Shown one piece after another: positions 34,171 through 45,066 of a DNA stretch of 64,000 nucleotides. The stretch spans positions 4,393,200-4,457,199 of the forward strand of contig VZDJ01000063.1 in assembly GCA_008694505.1 (NCBI GenBank). The letters run 5' to 3'. Position 1 is the stretch's first letter. Each line of letters opens with the position of its first letter. The translations under genes and the position numbers were made by a program. Source of the DNA: Cyanoderma ruficeps (Eukaryota > Chordata > Aves > Passeriformes > Timaliidae). The notes beneath the pieces are model-generated. The model saw only the letters and a list, made by a program, of their open reading frames with translations. It was not told the DNA's origin and ran no database searches.

Positions 34171-35326
34171 ATGTGTGTGTACCCCTACCAGTGGTGAAGT
34201 GCAAGCTCCAAGCAATGCAGCTCCTGGCATCCAAGTGACTGAACATCACTGGGATGGACCAGATGTCCCTTTGTGTGGACGCTGCCGGCCCTGGGAGCGC
34301 AGTGCCCGGGGTTAAACCCTTTGCAGGATAACTGGGAAGGCCCAGCTGATGCACGAGGTGATTTGGATCCTGACTCCTGCCCCACAGGGAAAACCTGCAC
34401 AGGGGAGATGAGGGAGAGCCAGGGCCCAGCTCTGGAACATTTTAAAGGGAGAGGGCTTGGGATGAACAGGACCCAATGCAGAGGGAGGGAGCACGAGCAG
34501 GGGGATTTGGCTATGGCAGAGCAGGGCATGGTGAGCAAAACAACCACAAATGCAAGAACCAGAGCATTCCTCCTGCCCCAGCACTGCAGGATGCTCATGG
34601 CAGCCTCCAGCCCAGGGGCTGGCACAGGGCGGTGGGACCCAGCACTGACTGTGGATGCCAGGCACAGCCAAAGCTCAGACATTAAAGAACAAAGCCCATC
34701 ACCCTCCTCAAATGATTTCACAAGTTACAAGGCCAATGCCCTTGGTCCTCTCTCAGTCTGACCTTGTGCTGCTGCCCTAAGCACGGCTCTAAAGGCATTT
34801 TTCAGCCCCAGCCAGGGTCAGGCACCAGCAGCACCTCTGCTCATCTCCCAAATCCCAGCCAGAGCTCACAACAGAGCCTGGGGATCTCATTGCTAAACCC
34901 CCCCAGGACTGCAGGTCTCCTCCCCATCAACCCCACGCAATTCCATCACCATCCTCACTGCCTCTGCTGGGGACTAAGAGATATTCCAGCACATCACCTA
35001 CCCTGCAGAGATTTATAAAGAAGAGGAGGGAGGTTTCCCAAAGGTTCAAAGACCCATCTGTTCCTCCTCTCCTGTAGCTTCCTCTCCATCTCAAGCATCT
35101 CTCCATGTTTCAGGAGCAGCCTCAGAAATCGATACTCACTGAATCACAGTTAGATCCTTGGTTTATTTATTATTTCCCCAGCTTGAACTCAAACTTCTTT
35201 CTGCACGGCAAGAGCAGAGGATGAACCATGCAGGGTTTCACAAGCACAAGCACAGCGAGGCATAGGAAGGGCAGGAGACCTTCTCTCCCAGCACATTGTT
35301 TTGGACATTACCAGATTTCCAAAGCC
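34171..35326. other. unique non-coding DNA
   Basis: Nothing recognisable. Open frames up to 178 codons on both strands overlap one another. Confidence 0.5.
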
Positions 35327-35466
35327 CAGGTTGCATTGGAAGGCACCTTAAAGCCCATCTCATTCCAATTCCACACCACCTTCCACTATCCCAGGTTGCT
35401 CCAACCCCAAATCCAACCTGGGATGGGGCAGCCACAGCTTCTCTGGGCAATCTGTGCCAGTGAGGA
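35327..35466 (-). mobile_element. CR1 LINE 3' fragment
   Basis: Plus strand GCATTGGAAGGCACCTTAAA, CTTCCACTATCCCAGGTTGC, AATCCAACCTGGGATGGGGC, GCCACAGCTTCTCTGGGCAA, TCTGTGCCAGTGAGGA. Complement of the CR1 3' end. The terminal octamers are eroded. Confidence 0.92.
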
Positions 35467-38400
35467 CCCAGTGCAGGTCAGTGATCAGCTGATGAATGCA
35501 AGATCTGGGAGAAGAAGGTTGCCTGTGCAGGCCTGTTGTTGAATAAGGGTTTTTTCTCAGTATTCTTCTGGATTTTGTATCACCTGTGCTCAACTGGCCC
35601 TGCTGCAATTCTCCTGTGAAGGCCAGACGAAGGCAAAAAGCAGGCAGTTATCAAAAATCCCCGGCAGCAAGACAGAGGGACACCAGGGCACATGCCCTGC
35701 TCTGATATCTTCACTGGCAATGTCTCTCCATCACCTTTCTGCTCACAATCTGCCACCTTTCCCCCCGCCAAGCATCCAACACTTCGGATCAAGGTTGGAT
35801 GTCAAGGACGTTGGATGTTCATGGACATCTTTGGAAGAAGGGGGCAGGACCGGCGGGTTCCCACCTTGGCTCTGCCCACAGCCACACTGGGCAGCTCACA
35901 GGACTTCCCGCAATGGGCACCAGCTCCTTACACCCCCCACCAGAGCGATCCAGACCCGTGGGGGCTTTCCCAGACCCCGTCCCCAGAGCAGAGCCCCACG
36001 CTCGCCCCTTCCCAGCCGGGGCTCACCCAGCCAAGTTCATTGTAAAGACGGCAGCGCCGGAGCAGAAAGCAGCTGGTGGAGCTCCCTGGAAAAGCCAATT
36101 CCCACAATACAGAGCTGATGGGATTTCTGTTGGAAGAGGGCAGAGAGGGGCAGGGGTGAGGGAGCTGAGCGTGTCCCAGACAATCGCTCCGCCGGCACTA
36201 ACGTGGGGATAAATAGCCAGCGCCGACATCTGCTGAGAAATACCTTCCCCGCTCCACACTGAGAATTGCAATCTAATAATATCCCAACTGCACCCCCCCT
36301 CCATCCTTCCCCATCCCTCCCCCACCCAATTACCGAGCCTGACATTATCCGTCATCTTCCCTTTGTGTCGGCGAGAATCCAAACGCAGACGCCGGGAAAT
36401 TAATAATAATTGTTGTGTCAAAATGCGGGATGTAATCAGGATGCGGCGTGGAAGCTAATACAAACACAAACAAATGGTATTTATCCTCCCAAAAGATCCC
36501 TCCCCTCCCTTCCCCAAGGGCCGCTGATGATAATACTCATGGAGGAGATGAATCAGTGCTAATATAGGGATTAGGAATAGATCCCAAACCCCAGCCTGGG
36601 CTGCAATCAAAAGGAGCGCTCTTAATTGAAATTAGAGCTGGGATTTCGGTGCCTCTGCAGAGATGGGTTAAGCCCGTCGGGGCTAAACAGAGGGGAAAAT
36701 AAAAATAGCATCTTTATTCAAGAACAAGAAGGTGGGAATGAGAAAAAAAGATCCTCTCTGGCTTCGACACACCTGGTTTGCTCAGTCTTGGCTTTGGAGC
36801 TGGGTTTTGTCCCAGCGCCGATTCCCGCAGGCAGGGCAGAGACGACGCTCCCGCTTCTCCCTCAGGCATCTCTCTGCCTTTTCAGCTTGAGACGGGTTCA
36901 GAAAGGATATTTCAAGATCAAACCACACCTCCCATGCTCTGAGGGAACCCAGGGCAAGCTGAGCTCAGGGTCCTGTCCCCGACTCTTTCCTGAAACTTTT
37001 TACGGCTCTGCAAGTGAAACGTGCTCTTTCCCCCGATGCTCACACCAGCAAAGATAAGCCTTCTCGCTTTCATTCCTTTTATTCAGAGGCACAAAAGGAA
37101 AAGACCACCTGAAAAAAGGCACAACTCCTGCTTTTATTGCTGCTTCATTGTCCACATCCCTCTGCGCCCCAGGGCCACCTGGACCGATATCCTCAGCAGC
37201 CTAAAAGACAATTTCATCACCCCACCAAGCCCATTTGAACCATTTCTTCAGAATTTGTCCCAAATCCCAGCCCCAGGTCGGAGGGATGCTCAGGAACTGG
37301 GTTCTTTGTGCCAGTGTCTCACTTTCTCCCTTTCCAAAGGTTTTGGTGAAAAGTGACTCCTCTTTCTGACTCTCTCCCAGCCCTGCACATCACCCTGAGT
37401 GATCCCTCTCTGTGGATGTTACTCAAAGGAGTCTAACACACATGAGAAGCAGAAAATAGGATCCAGGCACAGATAATTCCCATGAGCATATTAGCAACTC
37501 CTGTGCTTTAATTCCAAATTAGATTTTACGTCTAAAATCAGGTTTCTAAATTCTTGGCTTGGGCACTGTGCCACAGTCTGTGCCTTCTGCCAGCACACAC
37601 AAACCCAGACTGAAAACTGCCCCAAAATAAATCACCCAGCTCCAAACCCACATGCTGCCAAAGGCTGGGATTTGGCTCTGACCTTCACCATTCTCGCTCC
37701 AGCCTCACACAGCCCAGTTGTGCAAAAAACTTCTGTGATTTTCTTTTTTGTTTTTTTTTTTTTTTTCCAGCCAGGAAAATCCCATTTTCAATGCTGAGAG
37801 ACAGAGAGAAAACCCACTATGAGCAGCACAGACTTAATTCATCTCCTCAGTGGCAGCAGGTCCTTGAGGGCAGCCCAAGGGCTTGCAGGTCAGGAGAGAC
37901 TCAGTGGAGTATGGCCAGTTAGAGATGACTTAGATGCATTCCCATTCCTGGATTAAACTTTCCGTGTCTCCACAGTGTCCTCTCCAGGAAAAGCTGGCCC
38001 GCCAGCACACAAGTGCTCAAAAACATGAAGGAACAAATGGTGATGCCGTTCCTCACCCCAGGATGATGCTGTGGGTTTTACCAGCCTGCCTGCACCCCAG
38101 CCAGGCTTGGATTTATACCCCGAGGCTGCTGACAGCTCTGAGGACTCCGAGCTCACTACAGGGTTGTACAATCAACATACCAGGAAGTGATTTGTTCTAC
38201 AGAGGTTTGAAGACCACCCAAAAATTCTCCAGCAGCTTTTGTTTGTGCCTTCAATGTCAAGTGCACCAGGATTAGCCATAAGAGCAGACTCTGCGAGCAG
38301 CTCCCAGCTCCGAAGAGCCTGGCTCATCCCAAACTGAGCCACGGAATCCAGTGCAAGTCTTGAGCCCAGTCCAGAGATAAATTGATTTTAAACACAAACA

Positions 38401-38745
38401 CGGTGTAAAAACTTGGCATTCTGCAGCCAGATGCCTTTGGAGCTGGTTTGCAGCCGGGCAGAGCAGCCCATCAGGAGTTTGGGCATGTACATGTGGGGAC
38501 CTAAATGAGCTCCCCATGTCTCACAGCAGAAGCAGATCCATCCCATCCAACTTCTGCTCCCAAAAACTTTGCTGGCTGCTCCAAGGCAGGAATCTGCTTC
38601 CTCCACCAGTAGCAGAGGTTGATGCCTCAAAAAAAGCCCAATTTAAGGATGATGTGAAGGGCACTTTGGCACTGCCTCTCTCCCTGCTGTCTACTGGACA
38701 CGAGCGCTGGAGCACAGCCTCCACACCCCCAAGGATGTGTAGCAC
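35467..38745. other. unique non-coding DNA with AT-rich blocks
   Basis: No gene seen. AT-rich TAAT-dense block at about 36230-36480 (listed). A T16 run at 37751-37766 followed by CCAG resembles a 3' splice site but is not followed by a recognisable exon. Confidence 0.5.
36230..36480. promoter_or_regulatory. candidate conserved non-coding element
   Basis: CAATCTAATAATATCCC, AAATTAATAATAATTG, GGATGTAATCAGGATG, GAAGCTAATACAAAC and CAAATGGTATTTATCC lie in a repeat-free block bordered by GC-rich flanks. Multiple TAAT and TAATC cores resemble homeodomain-bound enhancers. Low confidence without alignment. Confidence 0.25.
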
Positions 38746-39000
38746 AGAGAATCCCAGAATGGTTTGGGTTCAAAGGGACATTAAAGCTCATCCAATTCCA
38801 CTTTCCTGCCATGGGCAGGGACACCTTCCACTATCCCAGGTTACTCCAACCCCCTTCCAGCCTGGCCTGAGACACTTCCAAGGATCCAGAGCAGCCACAG
38901 CTGCTCTGGTCACCCTGTGCTGGGGCCTCCTCACTCTCATGGGGAAGAATTTCTCCCCAGTATCCCATCTAGACCTATCCTACTTTGGTTCAAGGCCATT
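38746..39000 (-). mobile_element. CR1 LINE 3' fragment
   Basis: Plus strand AGAGAATCCCAGAATGGTTT, CTGCCATGGGCAGGGACACC, TTCCACTATCCCAGGTTACT, TTCCAGCCTGGCCTGAGACA, AGCAGCCACAGCTGCTCTGG, GGGGAAGAATTTCTCCCCAG. A long, well-preserved complement of the CR1 3' end, resembling the copies at 46.4 and 51.5 kb. Confidence 0.95.
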
Positions 39001-39339
39001 CAGTGCTCCACCTAACGAGACTCAGCAGAAAAGCGAAGACCTGAGAAACCCTTGTCCCTTCTGCCACCTCTAAACACGCGCTTTATTCCCAAGCTGATTT
39101 TCCTGTCTGTAAAGCACACGTCTGCCCCGTTGGCATCCCGAGGCTGGCCATTATCCAGGCCCTCCTCCCGGCTCTACCAGCCCCTCGCCGAGCTGGAGTT
39201 ATCCCTACACGATCCCTCTGAAGTCACAAACGACGAGGGCAGAAGAGGAGCCGGGCAAACCTCACACTCGCGGCGGGGCCGGCGGCAGGAGCGCGGATCG
39301 ACGCGAGCGTGGAAATTCATTCATACGAATTTGGAATAT
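39001..39339. other. unique DNA with a small CpG-rich patch
   Basis: 39265-39310 is GC- and CpG-rich (CGGCGGGGCCGGCGGCAGG, GCGCGGATCGACGCGAGCG). Too short to call a CpG island. No exon recognised. Confidence 0.45.
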
Positions 39340-39560
39340 AATACCTGACACAAGATGTATCGCTGCTGCCATGCTGCAATCCCAGATAAGGACACAGCAG
39401 TAACAGATGGAGGAACAAGGCACTTATCTTGTTAGCTGATGGATTTATCTCTCCTTCCCCCACCCTTCCCTACATATTCCATAGTGTGCGGAGAGCCGCG
39501 TTCCCCGGCAGAGCAGCATATGGAGCACGAATTGATTTCTTCCTAACACCCCCTCCACAC
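39340..39560. promoter_or_regulatory. candidate GATA-rich regulatory block
   Basis: Three GATA-type sites in about 65 bp: CAGATAAGG near 39384, CTTATCTT at 39423 and TTATCTC at 39445. An E-box-like CAGATG lies at 39404. Sites in both orientations with a nearby E-box resemble GATA/E-box enhancers. Inference only. Confidence 0.3.
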
Positions 39561-39649
39561 TTTAATTCAATAAGAGCTGGAGTGGCGGATAAACAGCTTG
39601 TTGTGCTAGGAAAATTTCAAAACAGTCAAGAAAATGTCAAACTGTCTTT

Positions 39650-40226
39650 TTTATGACTGTCTTTCTTTTTTTTCTTTTTTTTTTCCCCTTTTTTATTTAT
39701 TTTTTCCTTTTCATTCCCCCTTCTCCTCAGATATTCAGCGAGGAGCTCGGTGTCTGGAGTGAGCAGTCCTTCCCTGGCAGACACCTGTACGTCTCCTGTC
39801 AAGCCAGTTAATGGCAAAAGGTGGCTTCAGTCCCATCTTTGGATGGGAGTTGGGAACACAGCGACTCTGGGTAGAAGATTAGGCAGATGGTTTCATCTGG
39901 CAGCTCCCTTAATCTCATTACTGGAGCTGGTGGAAGTTTTTAATGTGATCTCTCTCTCCTTCTCTACCCTCACCCCATTCAAAATGCCTTTTCTCAAAAA
40001 AAAAAAGCAACCCAGACATGTTTTCTTAGTGGTTTCTTTGTTAGGAACAGATAAAAAAATTCTTAAAAAAACTATTCCATTTTTATTTTTGGTGTCCTCT
40101 CCCTCTCTATTATTTAGCTCTGAAAAGGAGGAATTATTAGAGAAGAGGAAAAAGCACAATTGGATATTTTCTGGTCCTTGCTCAAAAATATGGAACCCTT
40201 TGGAAATAGCAGGGATGTGCTTCTGA
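39650..40226 (+). other. possible 3' splice site and open frame
   Basis: A pyrimidine tract of about 70 bases (39660-39728) ends in TTCTCCTCAG at 39730, a good match to a vertebrate 3' splice site. Downstream, one plus frame stays open to the stop ending at 40226 (about 165 codons), through DNA that becomes AT-rich. The first 30 codons are Ser/Pro/Val-rich (ending SPVKPVNGKR). A weak donor-like AAAAG|GTGGCT lies near 39819. Further downstream the frame turns into poly-Lys-containing low-complexity sequence. I do not recognise the protein, so this is a candidate exon only. Confidence 0.2.
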
Positions 40227-43052
40227 AAACCATAAGGCGCCTCCTGTGCTCTTGCCCTGCAGCTTCCCTTGCCAGTGAACCCAAGCAAAGGCTGCAGCCA
40301 TGGAAGTTTATTTAGGAATGTGGAAATCCAGCCCTTGGAGACACCAGCATGTCCCACACTCAAGGGTCCTTGCTGGTCTCCAGACCTCTCCCAGACACCT
40401 TGCTCCTGCTATTCCTCATGCAGCCAAGAGCCTGAACTCCCTCCAGCTCCTTCCCAACTCTCTCCACACCTCCCTAGCTTGTTCTCCTGAGGGATTCTCA
40501 CGAGATAAAACCCTTCAGGACTTGTTCTCCCCATCCATTCATCCATTCAGCAGTTCACTTCCCTTGAACTTCCCCACAGAGCAGAGACCAGCACAGCCCC
40601 AAAGCTCAGCCTGGCCCCACACCTGGCCTGAGCCATCCCTGGCTCTCAGCCCCCAGTGCCAGTGAAAACCATCTCCAAGTGGGTTTGGAGGAGGAGCTGG
40701 AGCAATGAAGACCACTCCTGCTCTCAGATTTTGAATAAATTGACATGAACACAGGAAAAGAAAAGGGGAATGTGCTCCCAAGTATGACCAAATGGAAACC
40801 AAGTGCATTCCCAACAGGAAGAACACAAGACCTCACTTAACTGAAGGAATAAAAGCTGTGTTCCCTAAAAAATGTAGGAGCTGCCCTGTTCTCTTCGAAA
40901 CTTCTTCCTACGGAGTCTCAGCATGGATTCAGGAGGGATTGTCACTCAGACATGCAGGGGACGTGCTGTGCACCCCTGGATGGCCTCAGCACCCTGGTGA
41001 GAATATGACCACCGCCTTATCCTGCATCATCAGCGACAGCTTTTGGAGGTCAGACGAGGAACTGGCACCCACAAACCGCACCCCAGGACAGTGCCATGCA
41101 CTGGGGAGCAGAAACTGAGACAGCCAAACCGACGGGACAGGCAGCAGCACAGGCCTGGGGCTGCACATCCCTGCAGGGTGAGTGAGTTTATGCTCCAGCA
41201 GCACCCAGAGCAGCAGCAGCACAGGCTGGGCACAAGCTGCAAGTGAGCTGGAATGGTTTGGGGTGAAAACGGACCGGCAGGAGGTGTCCAGGAAAGCAGG
41301 GCTGTGTCCTGCAGTTTTCCACCTCCCACCATCCGCCTGCTGCTGTGCTGGAAGGCGAGAGCTGCCTCCCCACCCCCTCTGCAGCAGAGCAGTGCAGAAG
41401 GCTGCAGGATCCTGCAGGGAGCCGGCGTGTTTAGCATGCAGGAGAGAGCGCAGAGCAAAGCCCTGTCTCGTGCCACGGAGCAGCCGGCCGGGAGCAGCAA
41501 TTTGCTGCTGGAAGGAGCCGGGGGCTTGGGGAATCTGCAGCCCCTGGCCGCTCCCCCTCCTCTCCCCATTTAGCTCCGGGCTGCGAAGTAGGGATGGGGT
41601 TTGGTGCCTGATCTACTCCTGCCTCAGTTTCCCCCAGTGAGAATCCCACCACCCATCTTGCTGTGGCCCCAGAGTGTCGGGGAGAGCAGCAAGGATCTCA
41701 TCCCTCTGCTCCAGAACCATCACCTCCTTGCTCCATCCCTTCCTTCCTGCTGGCTTGCACTGGGCACCCACAACCCCAGTGACAGCGGCAGCACCCAGGG
41801 GTGATCCATAACAGCGCACTGGCACCCAGGGGTGACGCCTCCAAACACCCACGGGTGATCCATCCCAGCACCAAGGCACCCACGGGTGATGCCCCCCAGC
41901 CAGCACCCACCCCATGCCACAGCCCCACACTGAGCTCTCCTCCTGCACTGCAGGCTGGGGCTCAGCCCCTCCAGGCCTTACCTGCCACCAGGGTCCCCTC
42001 CTCATCCCTTCCTCACCTCCCTGCATGGCCACAGCAGGTGACAGCACACACCGGCACCAAGGGCAGCCAGCCCCCGTTTGATGCTGCTGCCTGCGGTCAG
42101 CTCTGACCCCCTGCACTCACCTCCTCCCTAAAAAGGACATGGAGAGCCCCTTCTCCCCCCACGCGGGACATTTCAAACCTGCTCCTTTCAAAAGGAGCTC
42201 ACACAATTACAGCTCAGAGACTGAGGATGAAAAGCTGCTCTTGGAGCATCCTGTTTTCTCTTTATTTCTCCCCCTTTTCAAGGCTTCTTTTCCCTCCCTT
42301 CTCATGAGGTTAAAGAGCTAAAGACCAACTCAGAGGCAGATAATAGAGTGACAGCGCCTCATAAAAAAGCAGCTGGAGCTTTGGAGAAAGCTGGCATACG
42401 GTGCATTAGGGATTTCTGTCGCGGCAGCTGGGAGTAACAGTGACCCTCTGAACTCAATTTGCTCCACGGCTTGAAAACCAAGGAAAGCCTCTGCACTTTC
42501 AAACTCCTCCTTTGGCTTCCAAGGGTGGCTGTGGACTTTGAGCGAGCTTTTTGGGGGCCCCAGCGGGCCCCTCACCCTACAGCTGCCGCCCTTGCTTCAT
42601 ATCTGGGGCTGGAGGCGGCATCCCAAAGCCTGCAGGGATGTGGGATGTGGGGCAGGAGGGAGGGTAAGGCACGGGATGATGGGAGCGACGCCGAGCTGTG
42701 GAGATGTGGATTTGTGCATTCCAAGGACTCAACAGCCACCCTGCCCCAGCCCAGCAAGAGCAGAGGGACAAGGGGGGGCCATGTGAAAGGTCGGTGCTGC
42801 AGGGGAAGAGTTCAGTGCTGCTGCACAAACCCATCACTTTCCCCTCTGCCTTCCTCTCCTTCCCTTCTTCTTTTCTTTATTTTTTTTTTTACTTTTTAAA
42901 TGAGTAGAAAATTCTTCCCACTACGCATTAGCGCCCAATGTAATGGTGCAGAGCATTTTTCATTTATCATCATAATGCCAGTCAAACGAACCCCCTAATA
43001 ACATAAATGCAAGAGGAAAGCTATTAGAGTTTATTTGTGCAGTGGCTTTGAA
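40227..43052. other. unique non-coding DNA
   Basis: Mostly GC-rich, with overlapping open frames up to 179 codons on both strands and no domain. A degenerate tandem repeat lies at 41791-41905 (listed). A 25-bp patch at 41249 resembles the start of a CR1 tail complement but is too short to call. AT-rich at 42870-43030. Confidence 0.5.
41791..41905. repeat. degenerate tandem repeat, about 4 units of 22-32 bp
   Basis: GCACCCAGGGGTGAT or a variant (CACCCACGGGTGAT) recurs at about 41791, 41822, 41845 and 41876. The core CACCC..GGGTG is itself an inverted repeat. Unit spacing is irregular. Confidence 0.75.
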
Positions 43053-43373
43053 CTCGTCCCCACTGCTCCACCAGTGTGACTGGAGGGGCTGGATGGAGCT
43101 TGGATCTTTAGGACTTTTCATCCTCAGCGAGCCAGAGCCTTTCCTTACAGAGCACTGCAGCCCTGCACGTGTTGCTGTACTGGCTGAATTACCAAAATAC
43201 CAAAACACCTGAAATAATCCATTGCAAAAGGCCGCTGCAAGTCCTCCAAGTCAGGCTGGACAGGGCTTGGAGCAACCTGGGATAGTGGAAGGTGTCTCTG
43301 TCCGTGGCAGGGGGTGAAATGAGAGGGGCTCTGAGGTCCCTCCTGACCCAAACCAGGCTGGGATTCTCCGAAT
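43053..43373 (+). repeat. copy A of a duplicated composite sequence (unique block plus CR1 tail)
   Basis: 43053-43239 is a non-CR1 block that begins CTCGTCCCCACTGCTCCACC. It is continuous with a CR1 3' end (43240-43373). The same composite occurs at 44742-45066 in the same orientation, offset about 1690 bp. By eye the non-CR1 blocks agree at roughly four bases in five, with small indels (for example CTTGGATCTTTAGGACTTTT is identical in both). It could be a local duplication or two copies of a repeat family that I do not recognise. Confidence 0.85.
43240..43373 (+). mobile_element. CR1 LINE 3' fragment (in copy A)
   Basis: CCAAGTCAGGCTGGACAGGG, GGAGCAACCTGGGATAGTGG, TCCGTGGCAGGGGGTGAAAT, TGAGGTCCCTCCTGACCCAA, CCAGGCTGGGATTCTCC. 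Sense CR1 3' end with eroded terminal octamers. Confidence 0.92.
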
Positions 43374-43804
43374 TTCTTGCCCTCCCATAGCTGTGATGTA
43401 CTCCAAGTCAGGGCACCAGGGAACACACCTGGCTGTTGTTCACCTGCAGCTAAAGATGTCCAATTCCATTGCCTGTTATCCCTCCCATGCAGTGGAGTAA
43501 ATGGCATTTCTTTTGAAACAGGCATTTATTTTCCACAACACACCGTGCCTGGAGTCCCTATCCCAGCTCTGCACCTCCGCCAAGGACCATCAGAGCATCT
43601 CTGCTCTGCCCAGACCTCCTCCTCTGCCACCCCCAGGCTGTACAGCTCTGGGAGACCAGTGCCATGAAACAGCTCTACAGACGCTGGTGAGGCTCATGCA
43701 AGAAAACCTCCCTATAAATAAAAATACTTGGAAAATTTAGGTCATTTCTCTCTACAGCTCTTTGCTCTCCTTTGCTGCAGCCGTTCCCCTCCTAGGGGTT
43801 TCAC
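43374..43804. other. unique spacer
   Basis: Nothing recognisable between two CR1 copies. Confidence 0.45.
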
Positions 43805-44071
43805 CATAAGGACAAGAGGAAACAGGCTTAGGTTGCTTCTGAGGAGATTTAGGCTTGATATTAGGAAAAGATTCTTTATGGGAAGGGAACAGGCTGCCCA
43901 GGGGAGTGGTGGAGTCACCATCCTTGGAGTAGGGATTTAAGACAGGTGAGGATGTGGCACATGAGGACATGGTTTGGTTGTGGGCTTGGCAGTGCTGGGG
44001 CAGTGGTTGGACTCCTTGGGTGACCTTAGAGGTCTTTCCCAACCTAAACTATTCCATGATCCAGTGATCTT
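43805..44071 (+). mobile_element. CR1 LINE 3' fragment
   Basis: AAGGACAAGAGGAAACAGGC, TAGGCTTGATATTAGGAAAA, GGGAACAGGCTGCCCAGGGG, GGAGTCACCATCCTTGGAGT, GATGTGGCACATGAGGACAT, GACCTTAGAGGTCTTTCCCA and the terminal ATTCCATGATCCAGTGATC. Same CR1 type as 4511-4719 and about 60 bp longer. Sense orientation, intact 3' end. Confidence 0.95.
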
Positions 44072-44618
44072 TCGCTGCTGCTTTGCAGTTCCATCCTCAT
44101 CATTCCAGGCCTCTCCCCTCAACATCCCCCACCCCCAGGATCTCCCAGCATCACTTGCCCCAAGAGCTCTCATCCTACAGCAGCCCCGTCCTGGGGAGCC
44201 GTGGCAAAGCATTCAATTTTATACACAATAATTTCCTCATTAAGCCGAAATTAAATGCGTATTTCAAAACCTACGAGCGAGAGCAAACTGTTCAGTCTTA
44301 TGCTTTATTAAACAAAAAAATCTTTGTGTGGAAAGAGGTTTGGTGCCAAATTACAGCCCTGCTGATGGGGCTGAGCTATTCCCAACTGTGTCAGGATGTG
44401 CAGGGCCCACACTGCACAGGGAAACAGTGGCACCAGCCTGAAAAATTAGTTTATTCGTTAAGAAGCCTATTTCACTCGACTTCAACAAACTCTCATGTTT
44501 AGCAGCCAGGAAACTTCCAGGGAAGGGATGTTGCAAACCAGCAGGAGCCCCTGTGCAAGGGTAACCTCCCCTCCTTCACCAGGCTGCTCACTGCAGCAGG
44601 GAAAATTCACTGTACAGA
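44072..44618. other. unique spacer
   Basis: Nothing recognisable. AT-rich at 44210-44330. Confidence 0.45.
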
Positions 44619-44741
44619 TGATATTAGGAAGAAGCGTTTTTGTGGTGAGGGTGGTAAAACACTGGCACAGGTTTCCCAGAGAGGTAGAAAATGCTTCACC
44701 CTTGGAAAGGGACAAGTTTAGGTTGGATAAGGCTTGGAGCT
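44619..44741 (+). mobile_element. CR1 LINE fragment lacking its 3' end
   Basis: GATATTAGGAAGAAGCGTTT, TGGTGAGGGTGGTAAAACAC, TGGCACAGGTTTCCCAGAGA, GGTTGGATAAGGCTTGGAGC. The copy stops where copy B of the duplicated composite begins, so CR1 is interrupted at that junction. Confidence 0.88.
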
Positions 44742-45066
44742 GCTCATCCCCACTGCTCCACCAGTGTGACTCCACGGATGGAGCTTGGATCTTTAGGACT
44801 TTTCATCCAAAGTTATTCCTCAGTTAGCCAGAGCCTTTCCCAACAGACCACTGCAACCCTGCACGTATTGCTTTGTTGCATGAATTACCAGAATAAATAT
44901 ATAAATACCTGGACAAGCCATTGCAAACGGCCACTGAGATGTGTGGGAGTGTCCAAGGCCAGGCTGGACAGCACTTGGAGCAGCCAGGGATAGTGGAAGG
45001 TGTCCCTGCCCATGGCTGGAACAAGACAAGCTTTGAGGTTCCTTCCAATCCCGTCATTTTAAGATG
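44742..45066 (+). repeat. copy B of a duplicated composite sequence (unique block plus CR1 tail)
   Basis: 44742-44947 repeats the non-CR1 block of copy A (CTCATCCCCACTGCTCCACC at the start) and leads into a CR1 3' end at 44948-45066. Relative to copy A it has a small insertion (AAAGTTATTCC near 44809) and an extra ATATAAATA. Upstream flanks of the two copies differ: CR1 body here, unique DNA at copy A. Confidence 0.85.
44948..45066 (+). mobile_element. CR1 LINE 3' fragment (in copy B)
   Basis: GTGTCCAAGGCCAGGCTGGA, AGCCAGGGATAGTGGAAGGT, GTCCCTGCCCATGGCTGGAA, TTTGAGGTTCCTTCCAATCC. Sense CR1 3' end. Confidence 0.93.

Noticed and set aside
33459..34238. 259-codon plus-strand frame starting with ATG.
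   Set aside because: Its last part is the complement of a CR1 copy and the rest shows no domain. It overlaps other open frames on both strands.
37741..37800. T16 followed by CCAG, resembling a 3' splice site.
   Set aside because: The downstream sequence has no protein-like frame and no donor. Simple T-runs followed by CAG are common in such DNA.
41249..41275. Possible CR1 tail complement (GAATGGTTTGGGGTGAAAAC).
   Set aside because: Only about 25 bases match, and the continuation does not follow CR1.
41622..41650. CTGCCTCAGTTTCCCCCAGTG resembles the MIR core.
   Set aside because: Too short, with no further MIR sequence on either side.
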